A stretch of 64,000 nucleotides of DNA, taken from NCBI GenBank assembly GCA_910577235.1, contig CAJTMX010000009.1:1-64000 (forward strand), given 5' to 3'. This stretch comes from an uncultured Acetatifactor sp. Its GTDB lineage: Bacteria > Bacillota > Clostridia > Lachnospirales > Lachnospiraceae. Within the stretch, counting starts at the first letter, position 1, and each line of letters starts with the position of its first letter. The translations under genes were made by a program, and so were the position numbers. This document shows positions 8,312 to 17,332 of this stretch, one piece after another. The notes below the pieces were generated by a model. It ran no database searches and was not told the origin of the DNA. It was given only the letters and a program-made list of their open reading frames with translations.

Positions 8312-10093
8312 TTACATTTTTTCGGGAGCCTCAAAGCCCAGCACATGAATGCAGGTCTCCAGCACGTCCCTGGTGAGGATCAGCAGGGCGATCAGGCTCT
8401 TTTTCTGAGCCTCATCCTTCTCCGACAGGATCTGCGTCTCATGATAAAAGTGGTTGAACGCGTTGGCCAGGTCGTAGATAAACGCACATACCCTGTGGGG
8501 AGCATCCTCCTCGCTGGCACTCTCCATCATGGCATTGAAACCTGCCAGCTGCATCATCATCTGTTTCTGTGCCTGCCCTGTGGATGCCAGGATCTCAAGT
8601 CCCTCCAGACTGCCCCCCTGCTGTACATACTTGGTCAGGATAGATTTAATCCTCACAATGGTATACAGGATATAAGGACCCGTGTCACCCTCAAAGGAGG
8701 TAAAGCGGTCCATATCAAAAATATAGTCCTTGGACGCCTGATTGGACAGATCTCCATAAAGCAGCGCCGAGACTGCGACGATATCCGCCACGGCTCTCGC
8801 CTCGTCCTCGCTCATCTCTCTGCCTTCCCTGATCTTGCGCAGCATCTCTTCCTTGGTGTCCTGAATCAGATTTTCCAGCCGCATAACACCGCCGTCTCTG
8901 GTCTTAAATGGCTTGCCGTCACTGCCGTTGACAGTGCCGAAACCAATCCATTTAAGCTGAGTCTGAGGCTCCACAAGCCCTGTCTTGCGAGCACAGCGGA
9001 ATACCTGGTCAAAATACAGATCCTGCCGCTTATCCGTCAGATATATGATCCGGTCGGGATGGTACAGGCGGGTGCGCTCCAGAATCGTAGCCAAATCCGA
9101 GGTATTGTACAGAGCGGCACCGTCAGACTTTAAGATCATGCAGGGCGGCACCTCCTTGGTATCCGTCTCCTCTTTTACGTCCACCACCAACGCGCCCTCA
9201 CTGATATAAGCATAGCCGCCGTCTTTCATGTCCTGCACCATCTCCGGGATCAGATCGCGCACATCGCTCTCGCCCTTCCACAGATCAAAGTCCACATTTA
9301 AGCTGGAATAGACCTTCTTTAAGTCCGTCACCGATACATTCATCATATGCTGCCACAGAGCGCGGTAGCCCCGCACACCGGTCTGCAGCTTGTAGGTGGC
9401 CTCCATGGCCCGGGCTTTGTACTCCGGGTCCTCCTTGGACTTTGCGCTGGACGCCGGATAAATCTCTTCCAGCTCATTTATCGTAAAAGGAGGCTCGCTG
9501 GGATACTCCCCCTCATAGCCGTCGTCAAAATACACCAGCTCCGGCCGGCGTTCCTGTATACCCACGATCACTAAGCCCATTTGCAGGCCCCAGTCTCCCA
9601 GATGCGCGTCTCCGATGACTTCATGCCCGGCGTAACGGCAGATCCGCTTGATACTCTCGCCGATGACTGCGGAGCGCAGATGCCCTACATGCAGAGGCTT
9701 CGCCACATTGGCTCCGCCGTAGTCAATAACGATCTTTTGCGGTTTTTCGGGCATCTCCAGCCCGAACTTGTCTGCCTTACACATCTCCCGCACGTAATCG
9801 CTTAAAAACTCCTCCGAGAGCACCAAATTCAGAAAACCGGGAGGCACTGCCTCCGCCCGGGAAAAGACCCGGCTGTCCCGCAGTTTTTCCGCAACTTCAC
9901 CCGCGATGACAACGGGCGCTTTTTTAAACTTCTTGGCTCCCGCCATGGCCCCATTACACTGATATTCGCACAGGTCGGGACGGTTGGACACCGTCACGCG
10001 CCCCAGCGCGGCTCCGGCCTGCTCCTCCCCGTATCCCGCCGCCTCAAAGGCCGCCTGCATCTCCTCAGATATCATGTCCAAAAACTTTTTCAT
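8312..10093 (-). CDS. argS: Arginyl-tRNA synthetase
   Basis: A class I synthetase of 593 residues that charges tRNA-Arg in the cytoplasm. The N-terminal Add-1 domain occupies ~1-115. The HIGH motif is HVGH in GGANVAKPLHVGHLRSA near residue 134. The KMSKS equivalent is GKPFKTRDGG, as is usual for ArgRS enzymes with a degenerate second signature. The C-terminal DALR anticodon-binding domain includes TSFEGDTGPYILYT and ends with ETCIHVLGFEAPEKM. The ATG at 10093 lies seven bases after GAGGAG; a GTG two codons upstream abuts that site. No T-box leader was seen; the upstream gap is about 60 bases. Confidence 0.97.
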   Translation of the reverse strand: MKKFLDMISEEMQAAFEAAGYGEEQAGAALGRVTVSNRPDLCEYQCNGAMAGAKKFKKAPVVIAGEVAEKLRDSRVFSRAEAVPPGFLNLVLSEEFLSDYVREMCKADKFGLEMPEKPQKIVIDYGGANVAKPLHVGHLRSAVIGESIKRICRYAGHEVIGDAHLGDWGLQMGLVIVGIQERRPELVYFDDGYEGEYPSEPPFTINELEEIYPASSAKSKEDPEYKARAMEATYKLQTGVRGYRALWQHMMNVSVTDLKKVYSSLNVDFDLWKGESDVRDLIPEMVQDMKDGGYAYISEGALVVDVKEETDTKEVPPCMILKSDGAALYNTSDLATILERTRLYHPDRIIYLTDKRQDLYFDQVFRCARKTGLVEPQTQLKWIGFGTVNGSDGKPFKTRDGGVMRLENLIQDTKEEMLRKIREGREMSEDEARAVADIVAVSALLYGDLSNQASKDYIFDMDRFTSFEGDTGPYILYTIVRIKSILTKYVQQGGSLEGLEILASTGQAQKQMMMQLAGFNAMMESASEEDAPHRVCAFIYDLANAFNHFYHETQILSEKDEAQKKSLIALLILTRDVLETCIHVLGFEAPEKM

Positions 10094-10155
10094 AAGCACG
10101 CTCCTCGCAAAAAGTATGCGCTCATTATAGCCCTTTTCCCTGTATCTGGCAACAA

Positions 10156-10809
10156 TTAATTTGAAAAATCACAGGAATTTTCCGTCCGGCCTGCTCTTTC
10201 CGCTTTTGAGAATACACAGCCGCAGTAATCCTGACGGTACAGCCCATACTCCGCGGACAGCTCCACAGACCTCTTATACCCGTTTTTCTTCTTAAAATCC
10301 GAGGGCAGCCAAGGGACACCGTATGTAGACGCCAGCTCCTCCCCGATGCGGCCCAGCAGCTGCGCGTTCTTCAGAGGGCTTATGGACAAAGTAGTGGTAA
10401 AATAGTCCGCTCCCGCCGCCAGCGCCTGCCGTGCAGTCTCCTCCAGGCGCAGCCTGAAACACTTCCCGCAGCGCTCGCCGCCTTCCGGGCTGCTCTCCAG
10501 TCCTCTGGCCATATCAAAAAAAAGCTGCGGCTCATATTCGCCTTCCTGCACCAGAATGGGATACCGGTTTCCCTCCCGGTTAAAGCATTCTATCAGATGT
10601 TTTTGTTCAGCCAGCCGGTGCCGGTACTCCTCTTGAGGTGCAATATTGGGATTAAAATAGAATACCGTGATTGAAAAATATTCGCTGAGATACTCCAGAA
10701 CATAACTGCTGCAGGGGGCGCAGCAACTGTGCAGAAACAGCCGCTTTTCCCCCCTGGGTATCTTTTCCAGTATACTGTCCAGCTCCCGCTGATAATTTCT
10801 TTGGTTCAT
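10156..10809 (-). CDS. queH: Epoxyqueuosine reductase QueH
   Basis: A 217-residue iron-sulfur enzyme of the DUF208 family that performs the last step of queuosine synthesis in tRNA, replacing QueG in many Firmicutes. The cysteine sets are present: LLHSCCAPCSSYVLEYL near the N-terminus, GERCGKCFRLRLE mid-protein and DYCGCVFS near the C-terminus. TTTLSISPLKN and DFKKKNGYKRS are also typical. A strong AAGGAG site precedes the ATG by seven bases. It lies between argS and the superoxide dismutase gene on one strand, about 50-60 bases from each. No other queuosine genes are in the window. Confidence 0.93.
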   Translation of the reverse strand: MNQRNYQRELDSILEKIPRGEKRLFLHSCCAPCSSYVLEYLSEYFSITVFYFNPNIAPQEEYRHRLAEQKHLIECFNREGNRYPILVQEGEYEPQLFFDMARGLESSPEGGERCGKCFRLRLEETARQALAAGADYFTTTLSISPLKNAQLLGRIGEELASTYGVPWLPSDFKKKNGYKRSVELSAEYGLYRQDYCGCVFSKAERAGRTENSCDFSN

Positions 10810-10856
10810 CTATAACTCTCCTTTTCCCGGCAATACTGATATCCGGCTTGGGTTTC

Positions 10857-11489
10857 TCAGGATCTTGTTGCCTCCTCATACAGACGTTCCACTTTTTTCC
10901 AGTGGATCAGGTTAAACCATCCGTCCAGATAAGCCGCACGAAGATTCTGGTATTGCAGATAATAGGCGTGTTCCCATACATCCACCAACAGGATCGGCGT
11001 CACCTGGGACAGATCCGGCACATTCTGGTTGGGAGTCTGCACGATGGAAAGTTTCCCCTCTTTATCCGTGACCAGCCAGGCCCATCCCGAGCCAAACTGG
11101 GATACGGCCGCCTGTTTCATCTGCTCCTTCCATTGATTGTAACTGCCAAAGTCTCTGTTGATGGCATCTGCCAGCGGGCCGTCCGGCATCTGTCCCATGG
11201 GCTGGCGCATGGTCCCAAAATACAGTTCATGGTTGAACACGCCGCCGCCATTGTTGCGTATGGGAGTCTGCGCCGCCGCAGGAAGTCTGTCCAGATTCAT
11301 CAGCAATTCCTTTAGGCTCATCTTCTGCAGCTCCGGATAATCCGCCAACGCCGCATTCAGATTGTCCACATATGTCTTATAATGCTTGTCATGGTGAAAA
11401 TGCAAGGTCCTTTCATCCAGGATCGGTGTTAAAGCGTCATAGTCGTAGGGCAGTGGCTGCACTACAAAGGGATAGGTTTCTGCCTGCAT
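10857..11489 (-). CDS. Fe/Mn superoxide dismutase
   Basis: A 210-residue cytoplasmic enzyme converting superoxide to peroxide and oxygen. The four metal ligands are visible: His in LHFHHDKHYKTY, His in VFNHELYFG, and Asp and His in LLVDVWEHAYYLQYQ. GSGWAWLV is the usual family block. The ATG at 11489 is chosen for the AAAGGAGG site six bases before it. Iron versus manganese preference cannot be told by eye. In a gut anaerobe it probably protects against transient oxygen. It may be co-transcribed with queH. Confidence 0.93.
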   Translation of the reverse strand: MQAETYPFVVQPLPYDYDALTPILDERTLHFHHDKHYKTYVDNLNAALADYPELQKMSLKELLMNLDRLPAAAQTPIRNNGGGVFNHELYFGTMRQPMGQMPDGPLADAINRDFGSYNQWKEQMKQAAVSQFGSGWAWLVTDKEGKLSIVQTPNQNVPDLSQVTPILLVDVWEHAYYLQYQNLRAAYLDGWFNLIHWKKVERLYEEATRS

Positions 11490-11594
11490 AAGTCCTCCTT
11501 TTGGTGAATACACCACAGATAATATTTTAGCCTAGTATATGCAGTTTTTTCCAAAAATATCCCTGTAAAGCAGGTAAAACACTGTTTAGTTTAT

Positions 11595-13580
11595 TTAAAA
11601 CAGGACGGGAAGTTCATTTTCCGCTATGGCAAAAGACAGTATCACTTTGAACAGATCCCCGTCCGTTACCAGCTGCATGGTTCCTCCCTGCAGCTCGGTC
11701 AGACTTCTGGCTATCGCCAGTCCCAACCCATTGCCCTCCGTATGTCTGGATCTGTCCCCTCTCACAAAACGCTCCATCAGCTCCGCCGCGTCAATGTCCA
11801 GAGGAAGGCTGGAGATATTTTTAAACGTCAGCACCGCCTGATCCTCCTGGGTTTCCAGGAGCAGATACACCCTGGTCCCACCCTGGGCGTATTTGCAGAT
11901 ATTGGTCATAAGATTGTCCAATATCCGCCACAGCATCCGTGTGTCCGCCATGATCCAGACCGGCTCCTGTCCTTGTTTGATGATCAGATCGATCTCTTTC
12001 TCCTGCAGCCTCTGTTCGTACTCTCCCATGGCCTGGCTAAGCAGTACTCCCGCCTGGCAGCGCTCCAGATGTACTTCCAGATTGCCTGTTGCAGCCTTGG
12101 ATACCTCCATCAGATCTTCAATGAGCTTTTTCAGACGGGTGGACTGCCGGTACAGCACCTGGGCATATTCCTGAGTCTTTTCACTGTCCAGAGGACTGCG
12201 GCCGATCAGATCGGCATAGTTGATGATGGAGGTCAGCGGAGTCTTAATATCGTGGGACACATTGGTGATAAGCTCCGTCTTCAGATGCTCGCTTTTCATC
12301 TGATCCTCTACCGCATCCGCCACTACATGGGATATGGCGTTCATATCTTGGGCAAAACGCAACATATCTCCGTTCATTCCCTCCAAAGGAATCTGATAGC
12401 CCAGATTTCCCCCTGCCAACTCCTCTCCGGAGGTTCTAAGGCGCATAATACTGTCGGCCGTACGCAGCACCAGAATTGCCAGAATTATTTTTTCAACTCC
12501 CCAAAGTACCCAAATGATCCAGCAGGCAGGGCCGGATACCCATCCCAGCACCGCTTCCGGTTCCCGTGCGCTCATGATCCCATGCCGTACCACGGCCATA
12601 CCCGCTGCCTCCAGAGCACAGGACAATATCAGTACCCACAATACCTTATTAAACCAGGACATTCGTTTCCATATTTTTATCGGCGCTTCAATGATTCGGG
12701 CCGACAGACTGTTTTTCTTCGGACGCCATCTGATATATATCGACAAATGCAGTATAAACCCAAGCAACAGTATCCCAAGCAGCCACCACCACAGCGTCAT
12801 AGTCCACACGCTTTGTCTAAGCGTCCTCAGCATCGGCTCCGGTCCATTCTCCCAGGTGATGGGAATTTCCCAAACAGGGGGCTGTCTCCATCCCCATATC
12901 CATACAGGCACGGCAGCCAGCCACCAGAGCAACAGCTTTTCCAACGGCATCTTGAACAATCTTCTGGCATAGGCCTGCTGCTTTTGTGAAGACATCGCCT
13001 TGCGACTCACCACAAGCAGACAGCACAGACCTGCCAGCGTAAGCGCCAGAGCTATCCCCGCCATGATATAGAATCGCTCTCTCCAAAATTGCAGGTCAAT
13101 CGGCAGCCCGTTCAGATGAACCTCCACAGACATTAGCTGTTCCATACTCAGAAAAGCAATCTCCACATGGTATTTCGCCACGGCCTCCGGGACCTGCAGC
13201 GGTTCCTCCCGCATGGTTCCCGAAAACCAAAAGTCGTACTGCAACGTCTGACCGTCCGGCATCTGAATCTGCTCCGCGTCCTCGCTCCTATAATTTCCCC
13301 CCAAACGCCTGCCCGAAGTCTCGATAATCACATAGTTCACATTTTCCTGATCCGCATAAGCCTGCACCTGCTCCATTCCCCTGGACAGGTAAAGACGCAT
13401 TACCTCCCGAGCCTGCTGTTCGGCCGCATAATCCAGCGCGATTTTCCGGTTGTCATCCCGATGTTGGAAACGATCCAGACATTGGCAGCAGATTCCCGAC
13501 AATATCCCGAAAGCCGCCACTGCCGTAAACCATGCAACCCACAGACAAAGAAGGATTTTCACAATGCTCTTTCTTTTCAT
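11595..13580 (-). CDS. Membrane sensor histidine kinase
   Basis: A 661-residue kinase. It starts with a membrane segment (residues ~8-30), an extracytoplasmic sensor of about 130 residues, a second membrane segment (~170-190) and several further hydrophobic segments up to ~370. A HAMP-like linker leads to the HisKA box VSHDIKTPLTSIINYADLI (His near residue 441) and an HATPase domain ending in GNGLGLAIARSLTELQGG. It overlaps its response regulator by four bases (ATGA). The multi-pass middle region is more elaborate than in a simple two-helix kinase. The signal is unknown; no clear target operon adjoins it. Confidence 0.93.
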   Translation of the reverse strand: MKRKSIVKILLCLWVAWFTAVAAFGILSGICCQCLDRFQHRDDNRKIALDYAAEQQAREVMRLYLSRGMEQVQAYADQENVNYVIIETSGRRLGGNYRSEDAEQIQMPDGQTLQYDFWFSGTMREEPLQVPEAVAKYHVEIAFLSMEQLMSVEVHLNGLPIDLQFWRERFYIMAGIALALTLAGLCCLLVVSRKAMSSQKQQAYARRLFKMPLEKLLLWWLAAVPVWIWGWRQPPVWEIPITWENGPEPMLRTLRQSVWTMTLWWWLLGILLLGFILHLSIYIRWRPKKNSLSARIIEAPIKIWKRMSWFNKVLWVLILSCALEAAGMAVVRHGIMSAREPEAVLGWVSGPACWIIWVLWGVEKIILAILVLRTADSIMRLRTSGEELAGGNLGYQIPLEGMNGDMLRFAQDMNAISHVVADAVEDQMKSEHLKTELITNVSHDIKTPLTSIINYADLIGRSPLDSEKTQEYAQVLYRQSTRLKKLIEDLMEVSKAATGNLEVHLERCQAGVLLSQAMGEYEQRLQEKEIDLIIKQGQEPVWIMADTRMLWRILDNLMTNICKYAQGGTRVYLLLETQEDQAVLTFKNISSLPLDIDAAELMERFVRGDRSRHTEGNGLGLAIARSLTELQGGTMQLVTDGDLFKVILSFAIAENELPVLF

Positions 13581-14275
13581 GCTCTGACGCTCCCCTCGAT
13601 CTTATATCCCTGTCCCCACACCACTTTCAGATATCTGGGATCTGCGGGATCGATCTCCACCTTTTCACGAAGATGCCGTATATGCACCGCCACCGTGCCC
13701 TCGCTTCCGATAGGTTGGTCCTTCCACACTTTCTGGTAGATCTCCGCCGGGGAAAAAACCTGCCCCGGGTGTTCCATCAGCAATTTTAGGATCTCATATT
13801 CTGTAGGGGTCAGGCTGATCTTCTCCCCGTCAAGTAATACCTCCTTGCAGACATCATCCAGCTGGATTCCTCCGATACGGAAAGCTCCCTTTTTCTGATC
13901 GCTGCTGCCCAGTTGCATATAGCGCCGCAGCTGGGAGCGGACTCTGGCGCTGACCTCCATTGGATTAAAGGGCTTGGTGATATAATCGTCCGCCCCCGCA
14001 TTCAGCCCCAGGATCTTGTCGATATCCTCCCCCTTGGCTGTCAGCAGTATGATCGGTACATTTGAAAACTGACGTATCCTGTTCATGGCCTCCAAGCCGT
14101 CCATACGGGGCATCATCACATCCATCAGGATCAGCTGCAGCTCCTTCTCCCTGGCGATCTGCAGCGCCTCCTGTCCATCGTAGGCACGGTAAAAACAATA
14201 ATCCGGCTGAGTCAAATAAATCTCCAGAGCATTTACAATATCAATCTCGTCATCACAAAGCAATATATGATACAT
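13577..14275 (-). CDS. OmpR/PhoB-family response regulator
   Basis: A 232-residue regulator with a receiver domain (~1-120; acidic pair in LLCDDEIDI, phospho-acceptor Asp in LILMDVMMPRMDG near residue 52, Lys in ITKPFNP) and a winged-helix DNA-binding domain (~130-228, ending VVWGQGYKIEG). It is the partner of the overlapping kinase gene. A GGGGGA site precedes the ATG. An 8-bp dyad CCGGTCTG/CAGACCGG lies 24-56 bases upstream and could be an autoregulatory operator. Confidence 0.95.
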   Translation of the reverse strand: MYHILLCDDEIDIVNALEIYLTQPDYCFYRAYDGQEALQIAREKELQLILMDVMMPRMDGLEAMNRIRQFSNVPIILLTAKGEDIDKILGLNAGADDYITKPFNPMEVSARVRSQLRRYMQLGSSDQKKGAFRIGGIQLDDVCKEVLLDGEKISLTPTEYEILKLLMEHPGQVFSPAEIYQKVWKDQPIGSEGTVAVHIRHLREKVEIDPADPRYLKVVWGQGYKIEGSVRA

Positions 14276-14298
14276 AGGATTCCCCCGGCTAATTTTTT

Positions 14299-14331
14299 CC
14301 GGTCTGCGGTACTACATATCCCACAGACCGG
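14299..14331. promoter_or_regulatory. Inverted repeat upstream of two-component operon
   Basis: CCGGTCTG (14299-14306) and CAGACCGG (14324-14331) are perfect inverted arms around 17 bases. On the minus strand it is not followed by a T run, so it is more likely an operator or a 5'-leader hairpin than a terminator. Confidence 0.5.
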
Positions 14332-14351
14332 AGGTACAACCTATTGTATCC

Positions 14352-14380
14352 ATTATACAGGAGAAACAAAAGATTTGGAA
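14352..14380 (-). promoter_or_regulatory. Possible promoter of two-component operon
   Basis: On the minus strand TTCCAA (14375-14380), 17 bases and TATAAT (14352-14357). The -10 is perfect and the -35 is weak, which fits an activator-assisted promoter. Confidence 0.45.
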
Positions 14381-14473
14381 TAGCGAACCTTTTAAGATTT
14401 GTTTAAAGTGCCGGGCTTTCTAAGCGTACGGGCTACCGGCGCCCTTTCAGTCCTTCTCCCTCATGACCACGGG

Positions 14474-14683
14474 TCAGGGAATCATAGTTATATCTATATG
14501 GCCACGAAACTGCGGCACGCCGATATATCGGGGATAAAGACAATAACCGCTTATCTGCTCCGCAAACTGCTCTATGAAAGATAACTGCTCCTTGTCCGCC
14601 ATGGCACTTTTTTCAAGTTCCTTTATCTTGGCTGTCAGTTCTTCCTGTTCGCTGTCATACCTTGCCGACAACATTTGAAAACG
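14474..14683 (-). pseudogene. Remnant of a large serine recombinase
   Basis: About 66 residues remain. The stretch KRFQMLSARYDSEQEELTAK followed by IKELEKS resembles the C-terminal coiled-coil region of large serine recombinases from integrative elements. A stop precedes it, there is no catalytic resolvase domain, and after QLSFIEQFAEQ the sequence diverges. It marks the left end of an AT-rich accessory segment. The similarity is from memory of the family, so it is moderately sure. Confidence 0.5.
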
Positions 14684-14807
14684 CTTTTATTTTATACCTC
14701 CGCAAATGATATTTTTTACGTTTAAATCAAAATACCATAATCACACTAATTTCAATTTTCTTTTCATTTTTCTATCTTAATGTTGTTTCCCACAAACTGG
14801 AATTTTA

Positions 14808-15887
14808 TTAATATATATGTTCATCATAAAAACCAACAAAATCCTCAAACAACTCCAGATCCAATGAACTACACCATTTCTCCCTGTCAAGGTTATGGTA
14901 TATATAATCGGCTTTATCGTCCGAAAACCGTTCTTTATTTTCCGCAGTATCATAGTCAAGCGTTTTGAGCCATTCATCAAATTCCGCATTAAACTCATTG
15001 CGATATGTGTCGTTATTGAAATAGTTATGCCCTTTATTCTCAAGGGGAATAAAACTAAAGCGGGAATCGTCCTTGTACTTTTCATAAAAAGTTTCGTAAC
15101 CATATTCGACTGGAACAACTTCATCATCGAAACTGTGCACAATCATTACAGCGGCATTGCTCTTTGAAAAGCCGTCCAACGCAGTATTTGAGGCATACTC
15201 ACCATAATGAATCCTCTCATGCAACTTCACAAACGGTAACATCAAATAAATGCCATTCCCTACCTGTCTTTTTCCCTCTGCTTCAAACAAATTCAGTGAG
15301 GCATTAAAGCCCGAACATGCTATAACAGCTTTTACTTCGGGGTGGTATGTAAGTACGTTGCAAACACTGTACCCGCCCCAGCTATGCCCAAATAAAACAA
15401 TTGGCAGACTTGGGAAATTCCCACTTTCTTCCACAAATGTGATTGCATAGTCAAGGTCTATTACTCCCTGTGGAAGTCCTCCGACTCCTTCTCCCTCGCT
15501 TTCATCATTTCCCGTAGCGTCATAGGCAAAAACATAGTATCCATGACGGGCAAAATAATTCGCACAATCCATGTAAGAATTATGCCCGCCTCCGCCAAAG
15601 CCATGTGCCATTACAATGATACCACGCTGGTTTTCTCCCGAACTATACATATATCCCGCCAGTTTCTGCCCTTCATTGGAACTAAACTCATATTTCACGC
15701 ACTGCAATCCGTCAAAATCATCAACGTATAGCATAAGTGGCTCATAGCTCTCAAATCGCCGGTTAAAATTCTCATTATACACCATCACAGTCAACGCCCA
15801 ATCGCCAGCGATTATTAGCGCAACTACGATAGATAATACAATAAAGAAAATCTTTTTCTTCTTAAATTTCAGTTTCGTCTTTTTCAT
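14808..15887 (-). CDS. Membrane-anchored alpha/beta hydrolase
   Basis: A 359-residue hydrolase with one N-terminal membrane segment (~10-32) and an extracytoplasmic alpha/beta-hydrolase fold. The nucleophile elbow is GHSWGGYS; the acid is in VHSFDDEVVP and the His in ENKGHNYF. An oxyanion loop MAHGFGGGG precedes them. The ATG at 15887 sits seven bases after AAGGA; an ATG two codons earlier is too close. Codon and base use are AT-rich compared with argS or carB. Substrate is unknown; esterase or peptidase-like activity is plausible. It lies between recombinase and mobilisation remnants. Confidence 0.85.
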   Translation of the reverse strand: MKKTKLKFKKKKIFFIVLSIVVALIIAGDWALTVMVYNENFNRRFESYEPLMLYVDDFDGLQCVKYEFSSNEGQKLAGYMYSSGENQRGIIVMAHGFGGGGHNSYMDCANYFARHGYYVFAYDATGNDESEGEGVGGLPQGVIDLDYAITFVEESGNFPSLPIVLFGHSWGGYSVCNVLTYHPEVKAVIACSGFNASLNLFEAEGKRQVGNGIYLMLPFVKLHERIHYGEYASNTALDGFSKSNAAVMIVHSFDDEVVPVEYGYETFYEKYKDDSRFSFIPLENKGHNYFNNDTYRNEFNAEFDEWLKTLDYDTAENKERFSDDKADYIYHNLDREKWCSSLDLELFEDFVGFYDEHIY

Positions 15888-16200
15888 ATCCATATCCTTT
15901 TTTCTTATTATTGTGTCGGAAAATCCCGATTTGTGATTTGATGATTTTCAAAGGAAATATTAGCTGTTATATTTTGTTATTAAAATCTCCGCTAACCCTT
16001 GAAAACACTAAGTTTATCGCAGGTGAGCTTTCCCTTATCGTTTCCCTTGTGTTATATCTTCCCACAAGGCATTACGAACCCTGATAAGGGAAAAAATGAG
16101 GGAAACAAAATCACATAAAACATTATAACACAAAATATATGGGAATTGTGAACTGATTGAAATGCTTTCAGTAATTCAATGAAAAGAGGAATGATAAAAA
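15888..16200. other. Intergenic region with nested inverted repeats
   Basis: No coding sequence is seen. It holds the nested dyad at 16029-16093 described separately, then AT-rich sequence leading to the small gene at 16201, which has an AAAAGAGGAATG-type site just before its start. Confidence 0.5.
16029..16093. repeat. Nested inverted repeat / stem-loop
   Basis: Outer arms TTTCCCTTATC (16029-16039) and GATAAGGGAAA (16083-16093) are perfect complements. Inner arms CCTTGTG (16045-16051) and CACAAGG (16063-16069) are also perfect. Further TTTCCCTT and AGGGAAA copies flank it. This may be a recombinase-binding region, an operator cluster or a small structured RNA. Confidence 0.6.
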
Positions 16201-16440
16201 ATGAATATTATCTATGCAACATACAATATCCACCATAACAGCATTGACGTATATACCTATTTAGGTTACTTTTTACGGATAGACTGCAACAAGGCGGAAG
16301 AAAAATTGAAAACTACTCCCTGCTCCGAATGTGCCTTAAATGCTCTGGCAATAGACGAACCTCTTGAATACGCAAGATTGTATCTTGAGGGAGATATGCA
16401 GATGTGGGCGGATGTAGAAGATTCTTTGGAATTATGGTAA
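16201..16440 (+). CDS. Small DUF6061-like protein
   Basis: A 79-residue soluble protein. The C-terminal part has the DEPLEYARLYLEGDMQMW pattern I associate with DUF6061-type proteins, which are small, of unknown role and often linked to mobile elements in Clostridia. A CSECALNAL stretch lies mid-protein. The ATG follows a GAGGAATG context and a spacer of about ten bases. Neighbours are a membrane hydrolase and a TetR regulator within an AT-rich accessory segment. Confidence 0.6.
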   Translation: MNIIYATYNIHHNSIDVYTYLGYFLRIDCNKAEEKLKTTPCSECALNALAIDEPLEYARLYLEGDMQMWADVEDSLELW

Positions 16441-16531
16441 CGGGCAAGGCAGTCAAATCATTATAATTTGGCTGCCTTGTCCGTTATGCCTTCTGTTGAT
16501 TCGCATGGATATGAAAGCGTATTCGTGTCCA

Positions 16532-17065
16532 CTATATTCCCTGCATTTTGAAAAGACCTGCCATTTCTTCCGCAGATTCTTCCATTCCCCTTTGAAACCA
16601 TGTTTCAGTCCAACCATACAGGGAGTAAGCAAAAAACGCTTTCGAGTATGCTTCAATTTTAGGAAGCCCTTGTTTCAGACCGAAGATTTTAACAATAACA
16701 TTTTTCAGCAGATAAATCAGTCCACGTTCATTCATCAGGCTGTAAAATTCTCTGTGTTTTTCAAAATGGGAAAACAGCAGTAGGATCAGTTCGTCTATCG
16801 GTTTATCATCACTTTGCCCATATTCGCTTATCCATTCAGAAAACAGCCTGTTAACATATGTTTTTATAATATCCTCTTTATTTTTAAAATTACGGTAAAA
16901 GGATGCCCTGCCCACACATGCGGTATTGCACAGTTCGCTAATTGAAATATCATCAAGCGTTTTATTCCGAAGCAGCAATAAACATGCGTCCGTCAAATGT
17001 TCTATTACATATGCGTTTCGTCCCTCGTTGCTCATTGGTGATACAGATCCGCCTGTTTGTCTCAT
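16532..17065 (-). CDS. TetR/AcrR-family transcriptional regulator
   Basis: A 177-residue repressor-type protein. The helix-turn-helix is ISISELCNTACVGRASFYRN (~30-55), and the C-terminal half is a helical ligand/dimer domain of the TetR_C type with a terminal FQRGMEESAEEMAGLFK. The ATG at 17065 is chosen for GGGGAGG upstream. It is divergent from the small membrane protein and hydrolase genes starting at 17198, with ~130 bases between, so these are its probable targets. The ligand is unknown. Confidence 0.85.
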   Translation of the reverse strand: MRQTGGSVSPMSNEGRNAYVIEHLTDACLLLLRNKTLDDISISELCNTACVGRASFYRNFKNKEDIIKTYVNRLFSEWISEYGQSDDKPIDELILLLFSHFEKHREFYSLMNERGLIYLLKNVIVKIFGLKQGLPKIEAYSKAFFAYSLYGWTETWFQRGMEESAEEMAGLFKMQGI

Positions 17066-17197
17066 TTTCGTTCCTCCCCTTGACAGCAAAAGAATGTGCA
17101 GATATATTTGTATTGGCGATACAAGTGTATTATCAAAATTTTAATTAATGTTACTTTTAATGTCAAGAAAATAATAAGAAAGGATTCGGTGGACAAA

Positions 17198-17332
17198 ATG
17201 ACGCTTACACAAAAACGTATCATTATTTTACTGGTAATCATTGTCATAGCAGCAGTTTTAGGGCGGCTTGCTGTCAGGGCAGTTATGAACTTTATGCTCG
17301 GCGGCACTATGTTTGGAGGAAATATATTATGA
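17198..17332 (+). CDS. Small single-pass membrane protein
   Basis: A 44-residue protein starting MTLTQKRIIILL with one strong membrane helix (~6-28) and a Gly/Met-rich tail. The ATG at 17198 follows AAAGGA and GGTGG. Its stop overlaps the ATG of the hydrolase (ATGA at 17329-17332), so the two are translationally coupled. I do not recognise a family; it may be a partner or leader for the hydrolase. Confidence 0.6.
   Translation: MTLTQKRIIILLVIIVIAAVLGRLAVRAVMNFMLGGTMFGGNIL

Noticed and set aside
10094..10155. T-box leader before argS
   Set aside because: The gap is only about 60 bases, with no T-box motif or antiterminator.
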